NCBI RefSeq assembly: GCF_001417735.1
Contig: NZ_BBUZ01000024.1
Location: 120,094 to 184,093, forward strand
Length of the DNA stretch: 64,000 nt
DNA from: Streptomyces sp. NBRC 110028
GTDB lineage: Bacteria > Actinomycetota > Actinomycetes > Streptomycetales > Streptomycetaceae
Direction: 5' to 3'
The notes below the pieces were generated by a model. The model was not told where the DNA came from and searched no databases. It saw nothing but the letters and a program-made list of their open reading frames with translations. Shown here piece after piece: positions 34,275 through 41,163 of this stretch. Each line of letters starts with the position of its first letter. Within the stretch, counting starts at the first letter, position 1. The translations under genes were made by a program, and so were the position numbers.

Positions 34275-35356
34275 AGGATCGCCACCGTCCCCGCCGAGCC
34301 GTCGACCGCCACCGGGCCGCCCGCGGACAGCCGCTCCAGCGCCGCCGCGCCGACCCCGGTCACACAGGGCACCCCGAGTTCGCGGGCGACGATGGCGGCG
34401 TGGCACAGCATGCCGCCCTCGGCGGTGACCAGGGCGGCGGCCTCCGCCATCAGCGGGACCCAGTCCGGGTCGGTCCGCTCGGCGAGCAGCACCGCGCCCG
34501 GCTCCCAGCGGGGGTCGTCGATGTCCCGCAGCCGCAGCGCCGGGGCGGTGGCCGCCCCGGCGGAGGCCGCGATGCCGTGGACGACCTTCTCGTCCCTCCC
34601 GGCGGCGGGCCCGGGCGACTCGCCCAGCGCGGTGGTCATCGGCCGGAACTGCAGCCACACCAGCCCGTCTTCGAGCAGGGCGAACTCCAGGTCGGCGGGC
34701 ATGCCGAGGGCGTCCTGCACGGCGACGCACGCCCCGCCGACCGGCCGGCCGCCGTCGGTGAGCGGTTCCGGCTCCGATCCCCCGGCGGGCCCCTCGGGCG
34801 TCCACTCCTCCCAGGCGGGGGTGACGGCGCCGGAGACCAGGGCGTCGCCGCTGCCGTGCACCCACTCCAGCCGCCCCCGGCCGGGGCCGCGGCCCAGCCA
34901 CAGCCCGCTGCGCGCCGGCGTACGGAACGGCTGCAGCAGCACCGCCATCCCGACCTCCGGCAGCGGGCCGGAGGCGGTGCGCGCCCGGTACGCGGCGACC
35001 CGGCCGCTGCGCGCGGAGTCCCGTACGGCGGCGATGGCCGCGGCCAACCGGTCGGCGGGGACGTCGAGTTCGCTGCGGAACATGCCCGCGTAGCTGAGCG
35101 CCGCCCCGTCCTCGACCGTGGCCGAGCTGCGCACCGCCCAGCGCGGGGCGACCGCCGCGAGCCGGGCGAGGCCGTCGGCGGCGGGTTCGGCGCCGACCGG
35201 CACCACCCAGGTGTCGGGGACGGTCACCCCGGCGCGCAGCAGCGCGGCGAGCCCCACGGCCTTGCCGCCGACCGCGCTCCGGTCGCCGTCGCCGAGCCCG
35301 CCGGTCAGCCGCAGCACGGTGTCCGCGCCGCTCGCCCGGGTGTCCGCGCCGCTCAC
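34271..35356 (-). CDS. Split PEP-synthase/dikinase-like subunit: ATP-grasp plus His swivel domain
   Basis: A 361-residue protein. Residues about 12-250 form the PEP/pyruvate dikinase ATP-binding domain: VGGKAVGLAALLRAGVTVP, VRSSATVEDGAALSYAGMF and LEDGLVWLQFRP. Residues about 270-360 are a phosphohistidine swivel domain with catalytic His319 in GGMLCHAAIVARELGVPCVTG. No substrate domain and no C-terminal TIM barrel is present, so it cannot make PEP. It matches the ATP-binding part of rifampin phosphotransferase or the about 40-kDa subunit of phenylphosphate synthase. A partner is encoded at 36274-37806. Start and stop overlap both neighbours by 4 nt. Confidence 0.8.
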   Translation of the reverse strand: MSGADTRASGADTVLRLTGGLGDGDRSAVGGKAVGLAALLRAGVTVPDTWVVPVGAEPAADGLARLAAVAPRWAVRSSATVEDGAALSYAGMFRSELDVPADRLAAAIAAVRDSARSGRVAAYRARTASGPLPEVGMAVLLQPFRTPARSGLWLGRGPGRGRLEWVHGSGDALVSGAVTPAWEEWTPEGPAGGSEPEPLTDGGRPVGGACVAVQDALGMPADLEFALLEDGLVWLQFRPMTTALGESPGPAAGRDEKVVHGIAASAGAATAPALRLRDIDDPRWEPGAVLLAERTDPDWVPLMAEAAALVTAEGGMLCHAAIVARELGVPCVTGVGAAALERLSAGGPVAVDGSAGTVAIL

Positions 35357-35997
35357 CGTGGTGTCCCCGCCCGCTCCTCGGCCTCCCGCTCGATCCCCAG
35401 CGACAGCAGCAGATCGCGGTGCAGCTCCATCCAGACGTCGTGGTACGAGTCGCACAGGACGCCGGTGAACGCCTTGTGGTCGCCGTCGCGCAGGCGGGCC
35501 AGGGCACCGGTGAGCCCGTCGGCGTAGGCCCCGAAGCGGGGGCGTACGGCGGCGAGCCCGCCGATCACCTCCACGGCCTCGTCGTGCACGGCGCCGAGTT
35601 CGGCCACCCGCGCCCGGTCGTACGCCGCGTTGGTGTGGTCGTTGGTGGCACCGTCGCGGAGCTGCCAGCGGGTGCACAGCTCCTTGAACCGGTCGTTCAC
35701 CGGCAGGAAGCGCTCGTATCCCGGTCGCAGCCGGTCCCGGGCGTCGCCCGCCAGGTCGTCGGCGATCAGCGCGGCGTGCCGCTCGCGGCCCTCGGCCGTG
35801 ATGCGCCACAGTCCGCGCCGTTCCATATGGGTGGCGAGCCCGTCGGCCCGCAGCTTCTCCAGTTCGGCGAGGACGCGCCCGCGGTCGTGCCCGGCGCCCG
35901 CCACCAGGGGGTCGGCGGTCGCCATGCCCTTGATGACCAGGGTGTGCAGGACGTCGAAGGCGGCGGTGTCGGGAAGCACGGTCTCTCCCGTCGTCAT
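35353..35997 (-). CDS. Winged-helix plus helical protein associated with dikinase-like subunits
   Basis: A 214-residue (about 24-kDa) protein. Residues about 10-75 look like a small winged helix (AFDVLHTLVIKGM, VLAELEKLRADGLATHMERRGLWRIT). The rest is a helical domain with highly patterned segments (YERFLPVNDRFKELCTRWQLRDG, HTNAAYDRARVAELGAVHDE, SYHDVWMELHRDLLLSLG). From memory, this helical domain occurs fused or next to actinobacterial PEP-utilising/PPDK-like proteins. I therefore read it as a third, regulatory or structural, subunit of the split dikinase rather than a DNA-binding regulator; both remain possible. ATGA overlaps at both ends. Confidence 0.65.
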   Translation of the reverse strand: MTTGETVLPDTAAFDVLHTLVIKGMATADPLVAGAGHDRGRVLAELEKLRADGLATHMERRGLWRITAEGRERHAALIADDLAGDARDRLRPGYERFLPVNDRFKELCTRWQLRDGATNDHTNAAYDRARVAELGAVHDEAVEVIGGLAAVRPRFGAYADGLTGALARLRDGDHKAFTGVLCDSYHDVWMELHRDLLLSLGIEREAEERAGTPR

Positions 35998-36287
35998 GTC
36001 GTGGTGGCGTCGGCGCGCAGTTCGTCGAGGAGTCCGACGAGGTCGCCGACCGTCGTGAGGGTGGCTGCCTTGGGGTTGTCGACCAGCGCCACGCCGAAGC
36101 GTTCCTCCAGGGCCAGCAGGATCTCCAGGGTGGCCAGCGAGTCGACCTCCAGGTCCTGGATGATGCGGTCGGTCGGCCGCAGATCCCGCTGGACCCGCTT
36201 GACCTGGGCGTAGACCTCTTCCAGGGCGGTCAGGGTCTCGGGATCGACCGATGTCCGTGCGGTCTGCGCGGAGTCAGGAATGGTCAA
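35994..36287 (-). CDS. Free-standing acyl carrier protein
   Basis: A 97-residue ACP. The phosphopantetheine site is Ser50 in QDLEVDSLATLEILLALEE, with the usual hydrophobic positions of helix 2. The start is a TTG at 36287 behind GAGGTGA, overlapping the upstream gene by 14 nt. It lies inside the split dikinase gene set, just upstream of two of its subunits. This placement suggests that the hydroxylated or aryl substrate is carried as a thioester while phosphorylated, reduced or desaturated. The FAAL-type ligase at 41160-42851 is the likely loader. Confidence 0.85.
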   Translation of the reverse strand: MTIPDSAQTARTSVDPETLTALEEVYAQVKRVQRDLRPTDRIIQDLEVDSLATLEILLALEERFGVALVDNPKAATLTTVGDLVGLLDELRADATTT

Positions 36288-37806
36288 GGATGTTCACCTC
36301 TCCGGTACTGCCGTTGATGGAGACGGCCGTGCCCGCAGGCAGCGAGGCCGCGCCGGGATAGCCCACGACGCACGGAATCCCGTACTCGCGGGAGAGGATC
36401 GCGATGTGCGACAGATCGCTGCCGCGCTCGCTCAGCACGCCCTCGGCGAAGGGCAGCAGGGGGGCGATGTCCGCGTCGGCGGACGAGCAGACGATGATCA
36501 CGGGTTCGTCGGGCAGATCGCCCTCGGGGGTCATCACCGTGCCGGTGCCGATGCCGGGCGCCACCCCGCGCAGCCCCTGGGGCGTCTGGCTCAGCCAGGG
36601 GCGGATCACGCCGTCGTCGCCGGTGAGGTCGAGGTGTTCGGGCATCGGGGTGGCGAGAGCGGCCCGGCAGGCCTCGATCCGCGGCCGGGCCCGCTCGATC
36701 AGCCCCGGCCGGGTGGCCAGCTCGGTGAACTCCCGGATCGTCAGATACGGCCACAGATCGGCGTCGCCGCCGAGTTGCCCCGCCAGCGCGGGCAGCAGCC
36801 GGCGGTAGACGTGCAGGGTGCGCATCGCCAGGGACTTGGAGTGCTCACGCCCGGCCATCATCTCGCCGACGGCGACCGCCAGCGACCGTACGGTGCGGCT
36901 GCGCCAGGGCGAGACCATCCCGGCCAGCGCCTCGGCCGGGTCGATCGGCGCCACGGACGTCTCGCCGCTGCCGCCCGCCACCTGCTTGTGCCGCACCGCG
37001 TAGTCCTGCCAGGGCGCCTGCCCGTCGGCGACCTCGTAGAAGGAGGAGGCCAGGAAGTCGCCGGGGCCGAACGGGTCCAGGGTGGACGCCGCCGTGTGCA
37101 GCCGGTCCCAGACCAGTTCGCGCGGGCGGGTGAGCCAGTGCGCGATCTCCTTGCCGTGCCGCAGCAGCTTGCCGTAGACGCGCCGCTGGAGCGCGCGGAC
37201 CGGCACCAGCCCGGAGGTGGTCAGGATGTGCACCGCCCAGGCCTCCTCGAGGACGGGCAGCGCGTCGCGCTCCACCCCGGCCAGCGCGATGGGGCTGTCC
37301 GTGGTGGTCGCGGCGCGCAGCCCCCACTCCAGCTCGGCGACCCGCTCCTCCAGGGCGCGCAGCCGCGGCCCGGTGTCGCGCAGCTCGCCCAGCAGTTTGG
37401 CGCTGCCCGCGACCTGGCGGACCCGGCCGGAGCGCAGCGCGGTCAGCTCCTTGGGGGAGTCGATGCCCTCGAAGTAGGCGTCGGTGACGTCGCTCGGCTG
37501 AAGTCCCGGGATGGAGGCGGACAGCTGGCAGTAGGCGGCCAGGTTGTGGTACGGGCGGCAGCCGAAGTAGCCGACGAAGACGTAGTGCCCGCCCTCCGCC
37601 CAGGCCGGGCGGCCCCACAGCCGCCGGGCCAGGGCGCGGGTGCCGCGCTCCATCGGGTCGCCCACCAGCGACCAGGACATGGGCGAGAGCCGCTGCGGGG
37701 CCACTTCGCCGAAGTTGCCCGCCGAATAGACGCGGAAGTAGGGATGCGGGTCGGTGTCGACGGACGCGGGTCGCCCGGTGGACTCTTCCGTGACCTGCTC
37801 GGTCAT
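36274..37806 (-). CDS. Split PEP-synthase/dikinase-like subunit: substrate domain plus His swivel domain
   Basis: A 510-residue protein. Residues about 20-400 resemble the central substrate-binding region of rifampin phosphotransferase (NFGEVAPQRLSPMSWSL, ERGTRALARRLWG). The C-terminal about 100 residues are a phosphohistidine swivel domain with His467 in GSDLSHIAILSREYGIPCVVG. It has no ATP-grasp domain, which is supplied by the protein at 34271-35356. The arrangement parallels phenylphosphate synthase, where one subunit carries the catalytic His and another binds ATP. The predicted reaction is transfer of the ATP beta-phosphate to a hydroxyl or phenol. The start overlaps the epimerase stop (ATGA). 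Confidence 0.75.
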   Translation of the reverse strand: MTEQVTEESTGRPASVDTDPHPYFRVYSAGNFGEVAPQRLSPMSWSLVGDPMERGTRALARRLWGRPAWAEGGHYVFVGYFGCRPYHNLAAYCQLSASIPGLQPSDVTDAYFEGIDSPKELTALRSGRVRQVAGSAKLLGELRDTGPRLRALEERVAELEWGLRAATTTDSPIALAGVERDALPVLEEAWAVHILTTSGLVPVRALQRRVYGKLLRHGKEIAHWLTRPRELVWDRLHTAASTLDPFGPGDFLASSFYEVADGQAPWQDYAVRHKQVAGGSGETSVAPIDPAEALAGMVSPWRSRTVRSLAVAVGEMMAGREHSKSLAMRTLHVYRRLLPALAGQLGGDADLWPYLTIREFTELATRPGLIERARPRIEACRAALATPMPEHLDLTGDDGVIRPWLSQTPQGLRGVAPGIGTGTVMTPEGDLPDEPVIIVCSSADADIAPLLPFAEGVLSERGSDLSHIAILSREYGIPCVVGYPGAASLPAGTAVSINGSTGEVNILDHS

Positions 37807-38804
37807 ACGAGGGCCCTCCTCTCCGTACCGCCGCGCAGCGCCTCACCGGTGGCCCCGAGGTAGTCGGGGTCGGGGACGGGCCAGGGCTCGGGGATCTCCT
37901 TGAGGACATCGACGTCCAGGTCGAACCAGGGCTCGGTGTACTCGGTCAGCTCCCGTGGCGTGCCGACCCGTTCGCCGATCAGCCGGGTGAGCCGGCCGAG
38001 CGGCCCGGCCTCGACGATCTTCGGCACCACGCCCCAGGGGCGGCACACCTCGGTGAACACCTCGCCGAGGGTGGGCAACGCCGGGTCGAACCAGGTCCAG
38101 GTGGACCGGCCGATGGGCGCGGTGAGCGCCTTCAGCACGATCTGCGCGGCGGAGGTGGCGTCGGTGATCCAGCAGGGAAACTCCCCGCGCCGGGCCAGGT
38201 GCACCGGATATCCGGCGAGCAGATGCGGGAAGACCATCGGCAGCCCGTGCCGGGTGTCGGGCCGTCCGCCGCGCGGGTCGGGGCCGAGCACCGGGCCGAA
38301 GCGGACGACGCCCACGGGAAGTTCGGGGGCGGTGTCCCGGACGAGCCGTTCGGCGCAGTACTTGCCGTACTCGTACCAGTTGCGGAAGCGCTGGCCGGTG
38401 TACAGCTCGCGGTTGGTGATCCGGCCCTTGGCGCGGCCGAGCGCCAGCAGCGAGGAGATGTGCACGGCCTGCCGCAGCCGGGGCAGTTCGCGCAGGAAGG
38501 CCAGCGCGGAGCGCATCCCGGAGCTGTGGGTCTCCAGCACCTCGCCGGGGCCCGAGGTCCAGGACACCGAGCCGAAGCAGAACACCACATGGGTGGTCTC
38601 CTCCCGCACCCGGGCCAGATCGGCGGCGGACAGGCCGAGGCGCGGCATCCGCACATCGCCGCGGACGCCCTCGCCGACGGCGGTGCGGCCGCTGCGGGAG
38701 AGCACCCGGACGGTGGCGCCGTCGCGTTCACAACACTGGGCCACGGCCGTGCCCAGGAATCCGGAGCCACCCAGGATCAGCACGTTCATGCCGGGATCGT
38801 TCAT
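37803..38804 (-). CDS. NAD(P)-dependent epimerase/dehydratase-family protein
   Basis: A 333-residue extended SDR. The cofactor motif is LILGGSGFLGTAVAQ, the catalytic Tyr-Lys pair is in YEYGKYCAERL, and the Ser side is VHISSLLALGRA. The group contains sugar epimerases, ketoreductases and hydroxysteroid-type dehydrogenases. No sugar genes are present, so an alcohol or ketone step on the acyl or aryl intermediate is more likely. The ATG at 38804 overlaps the upstream stop (ATGA) and is preferred over the internal ATG at 38789. Confidence 0.75.
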   Translation of the reverse strand: MNDPGMNVLILGGSGFLGTAVAQCCERDGATVRVLSRSGRTAVGEGVRGDVRMPRLGLSAADLARVREETTHVVFCFGSVSWTSGPGEVLETHSSGMRSALAFLRELPRLRQAVHISSLLALGRAKGRITNRELYTGQRFRNWYEYGKYCAERLVRDTAPELPVGVVRFGPVLGPDPRGGRPDTRHGLPMVFPHLLAGYPVHLARRGEFPCWITDATSAAQIVLKALTAPIGRSTWTWFDPALPTLGEVFTEVCRPWGVVPKIVEAGPLGRLTRLIGERVGTPRELTEYTEPWFDLDVDVLKEIPEPWPVPDPDYLGATGEALRGGTERRALV

Positions 38805-39919
38805 GCCAGGAACCTCGACAATCCGCTGTCGGCGGGGGCCAGGGGGCGCTTCGGCGCCGGGAGGTCGAACAGCAGCCGGGCGAGCTGTTCGGTGGAGGGT
38901 TCGGGCAGCGGCCCGTCCACCAGACCGGCCAGCCTTCCGCGTTCCATCACCCGGTCGAGCCCGATGTAGCGCAGTCCGATGACGCTGTTGCGCCATGCCG
39001 GGGACAGCGGCAGGAAGCGTTCGGCGTTGGCGGAGAGCCACAGGACCTGTTCGGCGGAGGCCGGGACCAGCCGCAGCCACGTGCCGAAGCGCAGCGGCGC
39101 GAGGCCGCGCGCCACCTCCAGCAGACCGCGGATCGACGGGGCCCGCTCCCCCGCGGACAGATGGGTGACGACGGGCTCGGGGCGCGGACCGGAGCGGTGC
39201 AGCCCGGCCAGCGCGTCCAGCAGGGTGCCCGCCGCCAGGTCGCGCGGCAGGACGTCGACCCGGGCGCCGCGCATGGCGGGCAGGATCCGGCCGGGCAGCT
39301 CGTCCCAGCGCTCGGCCAGCAGGTACAGCGAGTTGCGCTTGCGGGTGGCGCCGGTCCGCGAGTCGCCGAGCAGGGCCGCGACCCGGCTGATGAGGACGTC
39401 GGGCTCGCCGGGGCCGTGCCGCCGCGTCAGCTCCTGTTCGGCCAGCCATTTGCTGTGCTCGTACGCGGTGCGGTGGCGGTCGGGGGCGAGCGGGGTCTCG
39501 GCGATCCGGCCGAGGGTGCCGCCCGCGACGAAGATCGAGGACGCGTATCCGTAGACGACGCGGCGGCCGGAGCGACGCTGCAGCTCGCGGGCGACGTCGT
39601 AGCCGCCCAGGGCGCCCAGCACGTTGACGGCGTACAGATCGCGGCCGCTGCCCGCCCAGTTGGTGTCCCCGGCGAGGTTGACGACGGCGTCCACGTCCTC
39701 GGCCAGTTCGTCCAGCTCCGCCTCCGACAGCCCCCACAGCGGTTCGCGCACATCGCCGCCGACCCGGGCCGTGGCGAGCGAGGGGAACAGCCGCTCGAAG
39801 GGGACCTGGCCGGGGCGGGTACGGCGCACCAGCGGCACGATCTCGACCCCGCGGCTCGGGGCGATCTCGGCGACCGCGGTGCCGAGTTGTCCGGTGATTC
39901 CGGTCAGCAGCAGCTTCAT
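38801..39919 (-). CDS. Extended SDR resembling thioester reductases (NAD_binding_4)
   Basis: A 372-residue protein. The cofactor motif is LLLTGITGQLGTAVAE; the active site has YGYASSIFVAGG and YEHSKWLAEQEL (YxxxK). The sequence DAVVNLAGDTNWAGSGRDLYAVNVLGAL is typical of the thioester-reductase/fatty acyl reductase branch. Its place next to an ACP, a FAAL-type ligase and a desaturating dehydrogenase supports reductive release of an ACP-bound acyl chain as aldehyde or alcohol, but an ordinary ketoreductase is not excluded. ATGA overlaps on both sides. Confidence 0.7.
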   Translation of the reverse strand: MKLLLTGITGQLGTAVAEIAPSRGVEIVPLVRRTRPGQVPFERLFPSLATARVGGDVREPLWGLSEAELDELAEDVDAVVNLAGDTNWAGSGRDLYAVNVLGALGGYDVARELQRRSGRRVVYGYASSIFVAGGTLGRIAETPLAPDRHRTAYEHSKWLAEQELTRRHGPGEPDVLISRVAALLGDSRTGATRKRNSLYLLAERWDELPGRILPAMRGARVDVLPRDLAAGTLLDALAGLHRSGPRPEPVVTHLSAGERAPSIRGLLEVARGLAPLRFGTWLRLVPASAEQVLWLSANAERFLPLSPAWRNSVIGLRYIGLDRVMERGRLAGLVDGPLPEPSTEQLARLLFDLPAPKRPLAPADSGLSRFLA

Positions 39920-41163
39920 CCGAGATCGACACCCTCGTCGTAGGCGGCGATGTCGGGCACCAGTCCCCCGGCGACCAGCTCCCACATCATCTCGTCGGTG
40001 CCGCCGCCGAGCCGGGCCAGCCGGGAGTCGCGCCACATGCGGGCGAGCGGTGTCTCGTCCTCCAGGTAGCCGGGGCCGCCGAACAGGTGCATGCACTCGC
40101 TCATCACCTCTTCGACGAACCGCGCCGCCGTGGTCTTGAGCGCCGCGATCTCGCGGGTGCCGCACCCGCCGGGGACGGGTACGCCCTGGGCGGCGGCGTA
40201 GACGGCGTAACGCAGGCCGATCAGCCGGGACGACAGCTCGGCCAGCCGCAGCCGCAGCGCCTGCTGTTCGATCAGCGGTTTGCCGAACTGCTTGCGGCGC
40301 TGGAGGTGCGCGGTGGCCAGTCCGATGGCGCGGGCCGCGCCGCCGACGGCCTGGGCGGCGATGGAGAGCCGTTCGTGGTTCAGCCCCCAGGTGGCGCCGA
40401 GGAGTCCGCCGCCGCGCCGCCCGACCAGGGCCTCGTCGGGCACCTCGGCGTCGATGACCATCCAGGTGGTGTCCAGCGCGGAGGTGCCCGCCTTGTCGAG
40501 CCGTTTGCGGGGGCTGAGCCCGTCGCGGGGTACGGCGAACAGCCCGAGCCTGCCGTCGACCGGCCCCGAGCCCTCGTCCAGCCGGCACAGCAGCAGGGCG
40601 AAGTCGCAGACCAGGCCGAGCGACAGATACTTCTTCTCGCCGGTGACCCGCCAGCCGCCGGGCGTCCTGCGGGCGACCGTGCGCACCCCGTTGAGGTCGG
40701 AGCCGCCGGTCGGTTCGGAGGCGCCGAGACAGCCCACCAGCCGCCCTTCCAGCGCCCCGGCCCGGTACTCGGCCAGCAGGTCCGAATCCCCGAAGCGGGT
40801 GAGGACGGACAGGACCGTCTCGCAGTGCAGGCTGAGCCCGACCGACAGGCTCGCCCGGCCGAGCCGGCCGCTCTCCTCGGCGATGATCACGCCGAGTCCG
40901 GGGTCGCCGTACGGGTTTGCGGCGGACGCGCCGCGCCAGCGCTCCTCGAACAGTCCGGCGAGGCCGAGTCCGGCCAGCGCGTCGCGCGGGAACAGCCCCT
41001 CGGCCTCGGCCTGTTCGGCGACCGGTTCGAAGGCCCGGCGCAGCAGCTGCGCGACGCGCTCACGGGTGTCCTCCACCCGCTCGCCGAACGGTCCGGCCGT
41101 GAAGAGACGGGAGGTCTGCCCCGCCGGTGCGGTCTGCTCCACGGTTGCGGCCACAACACTCAC
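39916..41163 (-). CDS. Acyl-CoA (acyl-ACP) dehydrogenase
   Basis: A 415-residue flavoenzyme. Visible features: the FAD-site segment GCLGASEPTGGSDLNGVRT, TGEKKYLSLGLVCDFALL, and the C-terminal region SECMHLFGGPGYLEDE with RLGGGTDEMMWELVAGG. The usual catalytic Glu position (YEGT) is Gly here (GGGT), as in the subgroup that places its base on another helix, or in non-dehydrogenating relatives. Expected to introduce an alpha,beta double bond into an acyl thioester. The GTG start overlaps the FAAL stop by 4 nt, and the stop overlaps the reductase start. Confidence 0.82.
   Translation of the reverse strand: MSVVAATVEQTAPAGQTSRLFTAGPFGERVEDTRERVAQLLRRAFEPVAEQAEAEGLFPRDALAGLGLAGLFEERWRGASAANPYGDPGLGVIIAEESGRLGRASLSVGLSLHCETVLSVLTRFGDSDLLAEYRAGALEGRLVGCLGASEPTGGSDLNGVRTVARRTPGGWRVTGEKKYLSLGLVCDFALLLCRLDEGSGPVDGRLGLFAVPRDGLSPRKRLDKAGTSALDTTWMVIDAEVPDEALVGRRGGGLLGATWGLNHERLSIAAQAVGGAARAIGLATAHLQRRKQFGKPLIEQQALRLRLAELSSRLIGLRYAVYAAAQGVPVPGGCGTREIAALKTTAARFVEEVMSECMHLFGGPGYLEDETPLARMWRDSRLARLGGGTDEMMWELVAGGLVPDIAAYDEGVDLG

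Noticed and set aside
35353..35997. PadR/MarR-type DNA-binding regulator
   Set aside because: The winged-helix part is weak, and the larger helical domain is of a kind associated with dikinase proteins; kept as a possible regulator only in the note.
36274..37806. PEP synthase or pyruvate phosphate dikinase of primary metabolism
   Set aside because: No PEP/pyruvate-binding TIM barrel and the ATP site is on a separate protein.
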